Assembly: GCA_003439945.1 (NCBI GenBank)
Contig: QVRM01006001.1
Span: 1-64,000, forward strand
DNA from: Dermanyssus gallinae
Lineage: Eukaryota; Arthropoda; Arachnida; Mesostigmata; Dermanyssidae
Length of the DNA stretch: 64,000 nucleotides
Direction: 5' to 3'
The first letter of the stretch is position 1. Each line of letters starts with the position of its first letter. The notes under the pieces were generated by a model that saw nothing but the letters and a program-made list of their open reading frames with translations, was not told where the DNA came from and ran no database searches. Below are positions 12,231 through 24,899 of this stretch, in pieces. The position numbers were made by a program, and so were the translations under genes.

Positions 12231-13039
12231 TCCACCGCCTTCTTGATCACGGCACGGAGTGCCCGGCACCGGGTGGGTATTCACACACATAGACGTGCGT
12301 ATTGTGTTGCTCCAACAACTCTCATTAAGAGAACCAAAAGGTCACAGAAACAGATAGACGAGAAGACAAGGAGAGAAGGAATATAGTGCAGAGATCGTCT
12401 TTTTCTTCTTCTTGGTCTTCTTGTTCTCGCCTTAAGTGTTCCCTTTCTCCGTCTCGTCTTCTTCCCTCTTCTACAAATTATACACAAATTAGACACCTGT
12501 CTGCGCTTAGCACCACTAGTTCGCTAGGTTGCTGCTGGCAGGCACGGTCTACAGGTAATAGGCATTCCGATAGTCGGTTCATGTTTGCAACTCGCACACA
12601 GGCAAGCAGCACACAAACAGCATGCGACAATCTGTTTGCTGCTATCATCGCGCGCAGATGATACAAACAAACAAATACACAAAAATACACAAACGCACGC
12701 ACCCAAGCGCTGTTGGTCGATGGCGATGGCGAGAAAACCACATCTTCATCCTAGCGTGAACGGAACGGAGAGATGCCGATATCGGAATACACGGCACGCA
12801 CCTGGAGGTCAAGGCAGCAACGACAGCAGCGACCTAGTACGACGGTCGTGACAGGGACCGCTTCGAACCGTGCCTTGTGCGGCGAAGCCAGCAACAAGGT
12901 CACAGCTTTGACAGTTTGACAGGATAGGATGACAAGAAGTTCATGTCGTAGCCATCATCGTTGTTGTTGTTGTTGTTGGTGTTTTGTTATTATTGTTGGC
13001 GTCGACGGTTGTCCAGAGGTCCTTTGTTGACTTCTAGCT

Positions 13040-13095
13040 TATATATATTTAAAATATATATGTATAAATATATATCTATATATAATTAATATATA

Positions 13096-13126
<31 letters not shown>

Positions 13127-13130
13127 CTAT
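13040..13130. repeat. AT-rich microsatellite cluster
   Basis: Interrupted TATA runs, the last about 25 bases long. The flanks 12,850-13,040 and 13,130-14,150 contain TTG runs and plain AT-rich DNA with no supported gene. Confidence 0.9.
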
Positions 13131-14805
13131 AGGCTTCCAGCTACGTCTTGAGTGGTGGACGTATGACGCTACACCGAAAAAATGGCACACGGCGGACTAT
13201 TATGCAATCGCGCAACCACGCTAGCGAAAGGGACAATTTAGCCAAACGTTATAACATTAGGATTGTGCTAAACCAACGTGATCCGAGTATGATGTATCCG
13301 AGATATAGCAAGTTGATTATTATATTATGCTAGTGCTTATACATGCGTTTGCTTAAAAAAATCCCTGTTGATTGACTCGTCGCAAACACATTTCACACAC
13401 ACTCTTCCGTTCAAAGTTGCCCTATGTAGTCGCTTACTGCTATTCTCTATTTTTCACCCTAACGAATCTAATAATTTTCTAGTCTGAATGCGTTTTTTTT
13501 TAATCAGTGACGCCAGATACCTTGCCTCATTAGCTCACGCCTGCTGCAAAATTTTATTCCTTCTCTCATTCCTCTGATCCTCTAAGTGCCATAGCATTGT
13601 AAGCATCTCAGTCAGAATTGCTGTTGCCGTTGTTTTACGCATTCTAGTTACTTAGTTTATCTCATACTACAAAATTGGCGATCTGCTGCGACCTATTTGC
13701 ACTGAATGCACTGTACAGGCCGCTGCATATGCCCGCAAGAAAATTACAAATTACACTTTCCCCCCCCCATTCCCCACCGAAAGTATATGTATAGACATAT
13801 TCACCATTTAACAGCTTAAGAATAGATACTCGTTTTTTGTTGCACCTTTTGCAATATCATGGCGACGATTATTTAGTGGAACGAGAGAGTGTTTATGTGT
13901 GAGAGAGAGAGATAGAGAGAGATAAGTCGATGCTGAAATTGTTGGCTAGCAACAACTACACGTGCCTGCTATTCCCAGATTCAAATTTGCCGCGCTATAG
14001 TCGATTTCGTAGTCCGGTCATAGTACAGCGGGCACGCAGAGCCGCCGTTGCTGGTTGATCTTGGTGACGTTGGTCTTCCATAAGTCCTATCGCGCCGCTT
14101 ATTCGATTCACGATCACTCTGGCTATAACCCGCTTCAGCTAAAAGGATAGAAGTGACCAGCTCACCCCTTTCCCTTGATCTGCCCCCTTTCCCCTTTCTC
14201 TCTCTCTCTCTCTCTCTACGTCGCGTAGTTCCCGCCGCTTCCTGTCCCCCCCCCCTGCGCTGGAGGTCTTCACCTTGCCCATTACTTTTTTGGGCTATCT
14301 TTGTCACGCACGTATCCTGGTTCGGGGGGTCGGTTTGTAGACGAAGGGGACAGCGAAACGTCGTAGCTGCTGCGTGGCTTGACAGCGTGTCAGCGACGGC
14401 AGCGTCAGCGGCGGCGGCGGCGGTGACTAGGGCGAATTCTATGCGCATAAAAATGTAAAATTCACATGCGTGGCCGCCAATCTATGGCGCCAAGCTATGC
14501 CGATGGTGATGTCCCCATCAGACGGTTGGCAGCAGCAACGGCGGCCGCGGTCGAAACGCTCCTCTATCATCGCTAGATAGTCGCTAAGTCGCTTCATGTT
14601 CTTATACTATTCTACTAGTACTACTACTACTACTACTACGACGACGACTGCTCCTAGCTGAGAGCAAGTGTGCTGAGTGAAGAAACGACAATCAACAACT
14701 GCTGCCGTTATCCTACCTTCATCGCGGCAGAGGCGACAACAACCATACCCTCCCCCCCCCCGTGTGGGGAATTGGCGTGATTGTTGTTGTTGTTGCTGCT
14801 GTTTG

Positions 14806-14806
<1 letters not shown>

Positions 14807-14838
<32 letters not shown>

Positions 14839-14906
14839 GCGTTTTTATCTCTCTCTCTCTCTCCTTATATGCATATATCGTACACATGAGTCCTATTATA
14901 TATATT

Positions 14907-14939
<33 letters not shown>
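14807..14939. repeat. Paired (AT)n microsatellites with CT run
   Basis: AT runs at about 14,807-14,837 and 14,911-14,939 flank a short CT run. Confidence 0.9.
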
Positions 14940-14942
<3 letters not shown>

Positions 14943-15231
14943 GTATAACATTGAGGTTCATACAAAGCGACGGGATAAATTAAACATAGCACGCAGTAAT
15001 GAACGATCACCGAAACGGTTTTGTTCGGCAACACTCGAGTTACCGCTACGGGCCGCATGATGAAACGAAGCGTGAAGTTTTTAAATTTCACCATGGCTGC
15101 ATTATCACGAACACAGCCACGAAGCTGACGGCGACGACGACGCGCTGCCAATTTCGTCAAATAGGAGTACTTCATTTAAAATGTCGCCTCAACAAAACGA
15201 GTTGGACACTGTGAATTTGACTGACGGTAGA

Positions 15232-15378
15232 CCTCCTGTGTTTTTTTTGGAGGTTTCGGGAATGCATGATGTACTTGCGCCACTAGCAGCCTGCGTGACT
15301 AGTGTGAGACTCGCAAACCCACTAAACCCGGATTCCTCCCCACCCCCCAGGCTCGGTATTACTTTGGCATTACTTCGA
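15232..15378 (-). mobile_element. Stand-alone R1-like 3' end, minus strand
   Basis: This is a near-complete reverse complement of the block at 40,455-40,600. Reading the minus strand, it has GTAATGCCAAAGTAATACCG, a G-rich stretch, TTTAGTGGGTTTGCGAGTCT, CAGGCTGCTAGTGGCGC, GCATTCCCGAAACCTCC and an A run. No ORF2 coding sequence precedes it, so it is a short retroposed tail. Confidence 0.7.
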
Positions 15379-15840
15379 AGTGACCTCCTGTGTGGTTAAA
15401 GCCAAACTGGTGTACATGTCGGAGACTACGCTTCCCATCTTTCTCACATTTAACTACAGTTTGCTACACGGTGGCGGCATGCTCACCATTTGCAATTGTA
15501 CTTTACTGTACAGTTGTAAAAGTGGTGATACGTTGGCTGCAGTTTTTATTTCACGTGCCGCCATCACAACGCATACTCGCGACAGCCACCGAAATATGTA
15601 GAGTAACCATTGCATGAACAAAATAGTAGTTGTCTCGTTTTTTTTCCTATTGATGCTTTTTTGAGGGTCGTCCATTCTATCCTGCCAAGCTACACTGTGG
15701 AGCTTCGACGTTTGTTCAATGTAGACACACATATGCTATGGGCGGCATATGATATAAAATGTTTACGGCGAAAACTCTGTTTTGCTTGACCAGTCATTAT
15801 CTTCATGATCAAGATTAAGTTTTCTCGACTGTTAATAGCG

Positions 15841-15841
<1 letters not shown>

Positions 15842-15887
<46 letters not shown>
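15842..15887. repeat. (AT)n microsatellite
   Basis: Pure alternating AT run of about 46 bases. Confidence 0.95.
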
Positions 15888-15888
<1 letters not shown>

Positions 15889-16009
15889 CCGGGTATGCGG
15901 CCTGGTCTAAGCGGAATGTTAGACCAATTGCCACCAGTGACTTTTAGACGTAGCCTGCAATCTCCTATAGGATCAATTTAACTGAATTACTAGCCGCTCT
16001 GGCAGTAGC

Positions 16010-16900
16010 AGCAACAGCAGCAACCACAACATCGACGCGCACAAATAAACGACGATGAAAACCACAACAACAACAGCAACAACAACAGCCACAGCAACAA
16101 CAACAGAAACGACGACGACAGAGCGGCAGACTTCGGCGAAAGCAAATTAGCTCGCTAGAATCGGGCCGCGACGGCAAATGTGGCGGCATGCGTAAACTCG
16201 CTGACCGCACATATCGGGTGTTCCCATCATCCCAGAGGTCGCGGCTCCGTCTCTCGGACAACAAACAGTCTCTTTCTTTCTCGCTCTCTCTCTCTCTCTT
16301 GCTCTCTCTCTCTCTCTCTCGCTATCAAGCTATGCTTTGCTGTTCGTGTATTGTTATATCGACGATATGAGCTACAACCAGCAATTCAATGACGACGCTC
16401 ACGACGAGAACGGGTTGAAAGCGAGATATAACTTGTCACTTCATGTCTATCGATTGACGTCTCTCTCTCTCGAGAGAGGTCTCTCGGCGAAGAAGGAGAC
16501 AGGAACGCTGACGAGAAGGCTGGCTACACAGACGCTGAGCGATAGGCGCTGTGTAGCGGGGCCGCAAGAGGCAAAGATCGGCCGCGTCGTCGTCGTCGTT
16601 CATTGCGAGAAACAAGTTGCTTGCTGTGAGAAAGAAGAATCGTATACGTTTGTTTGTTCGCAGTACAGCGTTTAGCTCGAGCAGTGTTCCAACGGCAGCA
16701 AACGACCCAAAGATCACCGTGGCAAGGTCACGCAAAGCTACGGGATAAGGATGAGCGAACAAGTGCGGGGGGGGGGGGGAGGGCACTGTCAATTTGGGCG
16801 GTCGAAACAACAACAACAGTAACAACAATAACACCAATAACAACAACGACAATAGCAGCAGCAACAACAAAAACAACAACGACAACAACAGGAGAAAGTA
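16010..16900. repeat. CAA, CT and CAA/CAG low-complexity block
   Basis: CAA/CAG runs at about 16,008-16,105 and 16,808-16,895 with a (CT)n run at 16,276-16,322 between them. A plus frame from about 16,337 to 16,675 is open for 112 codons in mixed-composition sequence. It has no domain and I do not call it. Confidence 0.7.
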
Positions 16901-17039
16901 CCACCACAGCAAGTTATGTAGGTTCCTAACGTAGAGATATTGACATGTAACGTGAACGTGTCCAACGTTCCATACAGCATGAGACAGGCTACGGCTATAA
17001 ACGACGGCTAGTTACATCGGGTCGTTTGTGTACGATGCA

Positions 17040-18900
17040 GAACGTACGGTTAACGAGGGGCGAGTTAAAAGCGGGCGTTACACGCGTGACGGCCTACGGA
17101 TCCGGGATCTAGTCGCGGCTCGGGTCCACCAGGGGAAGACATCTCGAAAGATTCGCAATTTGAACGCTTGATCGACGACTCGTGTGGCAAAACGTGTGGC
17201 GGCAGGCGCTCATCGGGCGCCAATTCGCGGTGTTTGGCTACCTGGTCCGTAGATGGCCGCAGCTGTTCAGCAGACGTACGCGCGGCAGTTCTATTCAGCG
17301 TTGCGTTACATCCTGCACCTTCTGTCTGCGTTAGCAGTCGATCGATCGACCGACCGACCAAGAGTCAACCGATCAGGAAGACGATGGCGAAGCTGCACGG
17401 CCGGTTACGGCTGCCGCTGCGGTTCGGGCTGCCGTGGCTGCTAAATACACACTGTCGACACAAACCAGTTCTGAAGTGCAAACTGAGAAACACTTGCACA
17501 CATTGGAAAACATCTGTAAAACAACTCCGGGACGTGCGGCTTTGGCGGCGGTAGAACCAGGACCGGACCGGGACCAGGTAGGAGGAGTCTACTTGTCACG
17601 AGCGAGAATAACAGTGCCCAGATTAACCCTGCACGGTCTAGAGTCTAGTCATAGATGTCATCGTCATGAAGGTTACAATGTATCCTACCAGAAGTGGTGT
17701 AGCTAGTTACTCACATTTCCTTGTAACCATGGAATTAAATAATAAACTCCTTTTATTTATTCTACAAGGATATAGGGGCCACATTGACGAACAATCAAGT
17801 TCAGGTGCAGATAACACAGGCAGAAATTGTTAATCGAACGTGTCCCCTTCTAACACTTACAACAAGATCAACAGACATTTGCCACGCATAATGCGTAATA
17901 TATACGTAGTTGTACCGTGAATATACGTAGAAGTTCTATCACGCCCCTATTCGCACCCTTTTTGTGGGTTAACGAAATTGGATACCGTCAACACCTGTTT
18001 TGCTTCGAGGAATAGCAAGCCCTAATTCAATATGAGATGAATAAACATTGGCGGCTCAGTCCTCTCATATGTTTCTATCTTGGTGCCCGATTGCCACACG
18101 TGTTGAACCAATCTCAGTTGGTATTAAAAATCGAATAGAGAGCCTTCTCGAATGAGGCTTTTTTCGGACCGGTTGTTTATACCTTCGTTTGCCCCATCCC
18201 AAGTTCGGTTGTGGTCCTGTGCGGGAAATTGCGAGGCTTCTCTTACCTGTTACGCGTTTTATTAACACGCTTTATTGCCGTAGTCTTGGTGATGGGTGAC
18301 CGTTCTCTATGCATCTTTGGTGAGCGCTTGTTCAGTCGGGACGAAACATCCTGGCATCCATCTGCAGGACGCAGCTTCCCAACAGTTGTACTGTTCTAAC
18401 GTCGTCAATTTGTCGTTTTGATAACGACATCGTTTATACTGTGATGAGTTTCGGTTTACACGTATGTGTACGCGGTCAGCAATGTTCTTTGAAAGACCGT
18501 GCCTCTCCTAACCCATATTTGACTACTTCGTGCTCGTCATTTTGTGTCATTTTTTGAGCGTAGATTATTGTGAATCATCGTTAAACAGGAATTTAAATTT
18601 TCCGACGGGTTGCCCCTGGCTGCGTACGGCTATGGAAGGAAGCACCTTCTCTTAGCCGTTTTTTTTTCTCAAAGCTGTAAGCGTCGCTAATTGAATCAAA
18701 CAATGATTTGAGGCAGATTGTATTTATCATAGACCAATATGCACACATGTGCATATGCTTAGGCGGGCTTTGCTATACGAGCGAAGACATAGTGTCTGAA
18801 GTGTGGAAATCCTCCTGCCTTTTGGTTAGTTTCGACACGCGTCTTCTGATGCGATGCCTTCTGTCTTTAATGTCAATGCCACTAGGTAAAGCTAGGGGAG
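17040..18900. other. No gene recognised
   Basis: A GC-rich segment (17,040-17,600) has mutually antisense open frames, and a plain AT-richer segment follows to 18,900. No protein family, repeat family or reliable splice pair was recognised. Confidence 0.4.
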
Positions 18901-18904
18901 TATA

Positions 18905-19050
18905 AATGCTGTTGTTGTGTTGTTGTTGCCTGTAGTCGTTTTGTTGTTGTTGTTATTGTTGTTGCTGTAGTCGTTTTTGTTGTTGTTGTTGTGGTGTTGT
19001 TGTTGTTGCTGCTGTTGTTGTTTGCTGCTGCTGCTGCTGTTTCTGCTGCT
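18905..19050. repeat. (TTG)n/(CTG)n runs
   Basis: Dense TTG and CTG runs on the plus strand. The poly-Leu/Cys/Val frames over them are repeat artefacts. Confidence 0.85.
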
Positions 19051-19547
19051 AGCCGTTAGTAACGGTTCTGTCGCGGTCAGTTTTCTCGTTGTCTGCGCTG
19101 CCGCCAGACGTCGTTGTTGTTGTCGTCGTCGTCGTCATCGTTGTGGTAGTGGTCGTTGTCTCCGTTCCACTCGTTCATCCGATGATGATGATGACGATGA
19201 CGATTCGTCACAAAACGGTTACTTTCATTGGCTTGGATACGCAGTTAGAGTCATCATTCCGATGGTAATGGTCGTTCGTTCGAGTCGGCATCGGCGTCGC
19301 TGTCTCGTCGCCTCCGTCAAACGCCGTTGCCGCCACTATCGCTGCAACAGCTACGCTAGCCATACTGGTCATACCAGTGGGGTAGGAGCAAGAGTTCGTA
19401 GCAAATGTCGTACAAGCAGCAGCTGTAGCAATTGTAGCAGTACTGCTGAGAGTCATTGGCGGCCATGCTGCTGCTGCTGCGTCTACTGCCACTGCCACAA
19501 GGAATGCTGCGGAATTTCCCTAACAGCACGCGCTGTCGCTAATGTAC

Positions 19548-19594
19548 CGAGGGCATGACGGTACCTTCCGTGAGGTACCGTTCTGCCCTCGGTA
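19548..19594. repeat. Near-perfect hairpin
   Basis: CCGAGGGCATGACGGTACC is followed, after an 8-base loop, by GGTACCGTTCTGCCCTCGG. The arms are 19 bases with two mismatches. It lies outside any recognised element. Confidence 0.85.
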
Positions 19595-20319
19595 CCTCGT
19601 GGAAGATACACGCCTCGCGGCGATTCCAAGCCTTAACTAGCCTAGCAGCAGGAAACGGAGAATAGTCTAAAAATGTCTAAATGTCTAATCGAAAAAATTC
19701 CTAACTAAACAAAAAGTGATATTTACTTTTAGTAGTGAGAAATATCGTAGAAGGGAGACCACTGGTAGACAAGGGTGGTCGTGGTGGTGGTGGTGATGAT
19801 GCGGTCATAAAGTAGTGGCTGAAGTAAGACTAAAGTCAGTGAAGAGTTGGCCTATTTGACGCTGGCCCCCAGCAACCTTCTGGCTGACTGACCAGCGCTT
19901 GACGGACGAACGGACTGACGGTCGCGGTTAAAGGCTCTCTAATGACACAATGCCGCATTGACAATAATAAAAGGCAAAGTGATTTTCATCTTTTCTGCTC
20001 GTCTCCTCGTTTCAGCTGCGGCGATTGCTGCCGCTTATTGAGACGGCTTGTTGCCGGTCTTGACTTGGTTGCCTGATGATGATGACGATGACGACAACGA
20101 CGCCAATAACAGCGTTTTCGCTTATTGCTCGTGTCGATTTTGTTTGTGCATCCATTCCAACCAGACAACCACTATTCACCGCAATGCATTCACCACCACG
20201 ATTGCTCTCCTCTGTCTTTTCTCGGTCCGGTGTTGTTGTCCGCTCCGTCATTCGTTCTAGCAGCCAGCGACGGCACAGGTTACAGCCACCCACACTGCAA
20301 ACACCACTCGTGATAACAG

Positions 20320-21646
20320 TAAGAGCAACAACAACAACAATGAACAACAACAGCAATAATTAACAACAACGATAACATAATTAATAGTAGCAACACTAGT
20401 AGAAACCGCAGCAGCAGCAGTAGCAGCCACAACCACAGACAACGCTAAATATAACAGTAGCCACAACAATCATTCACATTAAAGCCTTATAATAAGAAAG
20501 TTATGCAAAAACATGCTGAGTATTCATTTGGATAGGTTCAAACTAAAAACCGTTACAATAATAAATGCGAAAAAGTTACGTTTACAATGAACTGTGACAC
20601 TAATTGAGGTAGAATGATCACGTTGAGGTTGATGACACGAGCGCAACCCTGGACTACTCATCAAAACGGCAATGGCAAACACAACGAGGTCAAAACGTTA
20701 ATTTTCCTTTAATTCCTATTTGATTGCTGCCTAAATTTATTGCTGATGACCATTGTTGGGCTGGGACGTTTCGTTAGCAATCTCTGAATTAGCGATTCTG
20801 TACTCAATGCTTCCCGCATCAAGCGAGTATCTTGTCTACCCTGTTTCAGATCAAACAACTAGCGTTCATCGCGATACATTCACACTACATTTAGTGCTCT
20901 TCTCGATCAACTGTCCAGTCCAATTACTTTTAGCTACATTACTCCCAGTACGGGTTGATTACTACTACGGTTGCTGTATCTGTGGCTATTTAGTTGGGCA
21001 GTTGTGATTGAGTTCAATAATTGTTTTTGTCGAGTTATTTTAAACAAAAGTTTGTGCGTTTAAGAATTGAGCCACTAAACACGAAACAAAACACCTGTAG
21101 AGAGGAAGGAGCAACAATAGCAGCAAAAGTGCAGCGACGACGGCAAGAACAACGGCAACAACAATAGCAACAACAATAGCAACAACAACAACAGCAGCAC
21201 TACTACTTTGGAGAAGGTTGCAAAAATTTCACCGGCAATAGCACATCACAATGGTCATTCTGGTTCTAGCGAATGCAACGCTAGCAGTGATAGACAACAC
21301 AGTGTCAGAGACAACAACAACAAAAATAGGATCGAACGACACCAACATCAATAACCGTACAAAGCTGTCCAACAAAAAGAACAATAACAACAAATGAAGA
21401 TTCTGGTGTTAACGAGTGCAACGCTATCGATCGCTGGCAGCTCGATGTCCGAGACAACACCAACGACAACGACGAAAACAACAACAACACTACGACGGCT
21501 AGAACCGTAACAACCAGAACAACAAACATCACCACTAAGAACATGTTCTTACATAATAACAACAACACGAGCAACAGCAACAACAACAACAACAACAACA
21601 GCAACATCAACAACAACAACAGCAACAGCAACAGCAACATCAACAT

Positions 21647-21694
<48 letters not shown>

Positions 21695-21730
21695 TAACAA
21701 CAACAACATCACTAGCACCATGATCAGCAG
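20320..21730. repeat. Long CAA/CAG/CAT-rich region
   Basis: CAA runs occur at 20,324-20,355, 21,120-21,200 and especially 21,545-21,720, where CAA, CAT and CAG units alternate for about 170 bases. The minus strand reads poly-Leu and the plus strand poly-Asn. The sequence between the runs (20,470-21,100) shows no gene. Confidence 0.85.
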
Positions 21731-22351
21731 ATGAGGATACTGGTGGCGATTGCTGCTGCTGTTATTACGAAAATCATCCGGGCGGGCCAAGAATGGCTGC
21801 TGGCCCGAGCAGATTGGTGGCCGTGAAAGTCCGCTACCACCACCACCATCATCACCATCATCAACGCCACCACTACTGCCGAAGTCGGTCGAATCGAAAT
21901 AGAGGTACCAACGACAGCAGCAGCAGCAGCAGCACCGTCGCCGTCGTCGTCTTCAGTCGACTTCAGTTGATTGAGTGACTGAGTGACTGAGCGTGTGTGT
22001 GAGCGAGTGACAGCCTGCGATGAGCGAGTAGTGAAAGTCCGAGCAGAAAATGAGCAGAAGCAGCATCAGCAACAACAGCAACCGCAGCAGCAGCACGGAA
22101 CTTTGCCAGGCAGACAGACATGCAAGCCGGCAGTGTAGGTTGCCAAAGAGTCAATCGTGGGCACGTGCGTCCCCGACTCAAGCCCCCGTCCGTCCATTCG
22201 TCTGCATTCTGAGCAAACACCCGATCGACAGCTAAAGAGGAAGGCAGGGTGGAAGGAAGGTAAGGAGGGAGTGCAGTAGACGCGGTGGTAGTGGCTACTG
22301 AACTAACTGGCCACGAACCACGAACATACAGGCTGGTGAGCAGAGACCCCG

Positions 22352-22435
22352 ACAGACAGACAGACAGACAGACAGATATTTTAGACAGTTAGATAGACAG
22401 ATAGATAGATAGATAGAGAGATAGATAGACATATT
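22352..22435. repeat. GACA/GATA tetranucleotide repeat
   Basis: Five to six GACA units are followed by an interrupted GATA array (AGATAGATAGATAGATAGAG). Confidence 0.9.
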
Positions 22436-22496
22436 GACATTGGATAGATGGAAGGTGGTAGATGCAGGAGTGCTATGAAGTCTATGAATGAGCAAT

Positions 22497-22550
22497 GTGA
22501 AAAACAGTTCCGTGGACTCCGTTCAATCTTGGCGGCTGAGGGTCAGCCCA
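22497..22550 (+). repeat. SINE tail fragment
   Basis: Matches the 3' part of the adjoining SINE copy (GTGAAAAACAGTTCCGTGGA and TTCAATCTTGGCGGCTGAGG) but lacks the tRNA-like head. It lies immediately upstream of a fuller copy, so the two are in tandem. Confidence 0.7.
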
Positions 22551-22565
22551 ATTGATCGATTAGTC

Positions 22566-22752
22566 GAGTCGCCCGGTGACGAGGTGCCATTAGTCTGCGC
22601 TTCGCAACCGGAAGAGAGAACCGCATAGGAGCGCGGGTTTGAGCAGCCCTACCGTTGCAGATTTGTATTTATGGGGGTCCGTCTCTGAAGCATTGTGAAA
22701 AACAGTTCCGTGGACGTTCAATCTTGGCGGTTGAGGCTGATCAGCCCGAAAA
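22566..22752 (+). mobile_element. tRNA-derived SINE, copy 1
   Basis: The head reads CCGGTGACGAGGTGCC..TTAGTCTGCGC (A-box-like) with GCGCGGGTTTGAGCAGCCCT (degraded B box). Then come TTTGTATTTATGGGGGTCCG and TCTGAAGCATTGTGAAAAAC, and an end near TCAGCCCGAAAA. At least four other copies in this window share the same order (26.34, 31.86, 34.07 and 39.30 kb). Confidence 0.75.
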
Positions 22753-23248
22753 CCTTACTTTAGATGCAGTGCTAGCCATCCAGCCAACCAGCCAACATCA
22801 ACTCTAACAGCAGCACAGAGTATCACGTATGACGGCAACGAACCGGAGGAGCAGCAACAACAGCAGTAGCAGTCAGAGACTCTCGAGAGAGGAAGAGCCG
22901 AGGGTAGAAGAAAAATAGTAAAATTAGAAATACGAAAACCAAAGAAAAAGAAGCAAACAGAACAAGAAAATAAAAAATCACGAAACATGAACACGAAAAG
23001 TAGAAGACCAACCTTATTAAGTTGGTCTAACTCAAATTATAAAATGAATAAATTTGAAACAAACGTTAACTAACAAAATAGTAAAGGACAAGATGATCGT
23101 GATAATGGTGAAATGAGAAGAGCAATAAAACAAAGGGAGAAGCAACAACACATCAGATGAGACCTATTGTGAAAAAACCGACAAAACTTAACAAGAAGGA
23201 GTAGACGAAGAGTCGGAAGAGTAACACAGGAGGACATCATCCACTCCT

Positions 23249-23288
23249 CAGCGCAGAGAGTGAAGATTCTCGACTTCACTCTGCGCTG
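23249..23288. repeat. Hairpin with 15-17 bp stem
   Basis: CAGCGCAGAGAGTGAAG pairs with CTTCACTCTGCGCTG after an 8-base loop, with a 2-base bulge in the 5' arm. Confidence 0.8.
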
Positions 23289-23477
23289 GGATTCACCTGA
23301 TCCACCTGTCTAGTCCATCCTGCCAGTCTATATATCTGTGTGTATGTCTGCTTTTTGGTCTGTTTGTCTAGCGGCCATTCCGTTGGTCAGATGATGTTGA
23401 CTTTGATTTATGATGGTTGGCGGTCTTTCGGCGGCGTTGAATTGCCATTGCCTGCTGCTGCCGCCGCAGCCGCCGGC

Positions 23478-23510
23478 ATCGCCGATCCGTCTCATAGACG
23501 GATCGGCGAT
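23478..23510. repeat. Perfect 15-bp hairpin
   Basis: ATCGCCGATCCGTCT and its exact complement are separated by a 3-base loop, CAT. It lies in GC-rich sequence next to GCC/GCN-type repeats. Confidence 0.9.
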
Positions 23511-23559
23511 TTCTGCGCTTCAACTATCGGTGTTGCGGCCGCCGCTGCCGCCGCCTCCG

Positions 23560-24000
23560 CCAATGCTGTTGGGGGGGGGGGGGTCCGGCTGGTGTTGTTA
23601 AACATCGTTGCAAATTTCGCTCGCCCCCGCGGGCGCGCGATGTTGCGCCAGGCAGGTCTCTCTCTCCCTCCCTCCCCCCATCTTTCTCTCTCTCTCTCTC
23701 TCTCTCTCTGTATCTCTCCTCTATTCCTTTCCTTCCCCTCTGCCTGCCGAATACGCCGGCGGTCGTCAGTTGACACTGTCACGCCTCGCCTGCCATTGCT
23801 AAGGATACTGGCTAGTTCTCGTCACTTAATTCGTCAAGTGTTGTTGTTGCTGTTATTGTTGTTATTGTTGTTGTACTGGTTCTTGTTGTTGTTCTGGATC
23901 TTGTTCTTATTGTTGTACTCAGTATCACTCTTGTTACACCTGTTTATGATTGTTGCCGCAATTGTTGCGATTTACAACAACAAAAACACCTAAGAAGGGT
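23560..24000. repeat. G run, CT run and TTG runs
   Basis: A poly-G stretch lies near 23,570-23,582, a (CT)n run near 23,684-23,710, and interrupted TTG runs at 23,838-23,985. The Ala-rich plus frame of 217 codons over this stretch is composed largely of these repeats, so I do not call it. Confidence 0.75.
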
Positions 24001-24027
24001 ACCGGCGAGTTGCACAATATGGTCTGC

Positions 24028-24059
24028 ATATATATATATATATTTTTATATATACATAT

Positions 24060-24091
<32 letters not shown>

Positions 24092-24092
24092 T
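24028..24092. repeat. Interrupted (AT)n microsatellite
   Basis: TATA runs with a few interruptions. A second tract lies at about 24,477-24,517, and no gene was recognised between or around them. Confidence 0.9.
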
Positions 24093-24474
24093 AGTGTTTA
24101 TCCTTGTATATGTGATGCGTACTGCTGCAACTTGTTAACCGTTTGTTGGCACGTCCTTGCTGCTACTCATATTTGCGTGATGTTGATGTTTGAATTTTTT
24201 GTGATGTCAATTCTGGTCCACGACATTTGTTTTTTTCTGATGAGCCTTCCACGTCGCTCGTCTGAAGTTGAGGCGACACAGTCCGTTCTTAGCTGAGAAC
24301 TGCTTGCAATATAATACGTACGTAATTGAATATAAAACTATTATCATTCTAGATAAAGGATTATAACAATTGTGTTTCTTTCCGCATATGATTTGGACTG
24401 TCGTACATCATAAAGTAGAAGCGTTCAAAGAAGACGTATATATTTATATGTATATACACATACACGCTGTCCTA

Positions 24475-24518
<44 letters not shown>

Positions 24519-24820
24519 CGTAATGTGGTGCTTTGTGTACCAAAGGGATATATATTTTTTGTTGATTTAGTGACAGTTACGAGACTGCTCTGGCTTCTCC
24601 TCTCATTTGAAAAGGAACTTCGTATCACTTCGCGTCAAGACATCAGTATTTTTCTGTCTTTATACTATTTTAGTAGACGCATACGTTATGGTGCAATTGC
24701 GATCAGATGCCTGCCCCATTAAAGCAACGTGGCAAAAAACTTCATCGATTCACAAAGAAATGGACTATTACAATTATTTCTACAATTGTGCTATCTTAAT
24801 AAATTAAAGCTTATTGCAGA

Positions 24821-24824
<4 letters not shown>

Positions 24825-24898
<74 letters not shown>
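24825..24898. repeat. (AT)n tract forming the mariner's left flank
   Basis: Two AT runs of about 30 and 40 bases run directly into the left end of the mariner. Mariners insert at TA, so an AT tract offers many targets. A similar AT tract flanks the right end (26,217-26,254). Confidence 0.9.

Positions 24899-24899
<1 letters not shown>

Noticed and set aside
18977..19558. 193-codon Leu/Cys/Arg-rich plus frame
   Set aside because: Its first third is a TTG/CTG run and the rest is Arg/Cys/Ser-rich, typical of a wrong frame through GC-rich repeats. The opposite strand is also open.
21305..21790. 161-codon minus frame with long Leu runs
   Set aside because: It is the complement of CAA/CAG repeats. 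A membrane protein made almost only of Leu runs, with no flanking signals, is not credible.
23340..23993. 217-codon plus frame, Ala/Leu/Ser-rich
   Set aside because: It runs through GCC, G, CT and TTG repeats, and no splice or domain evidence is present.
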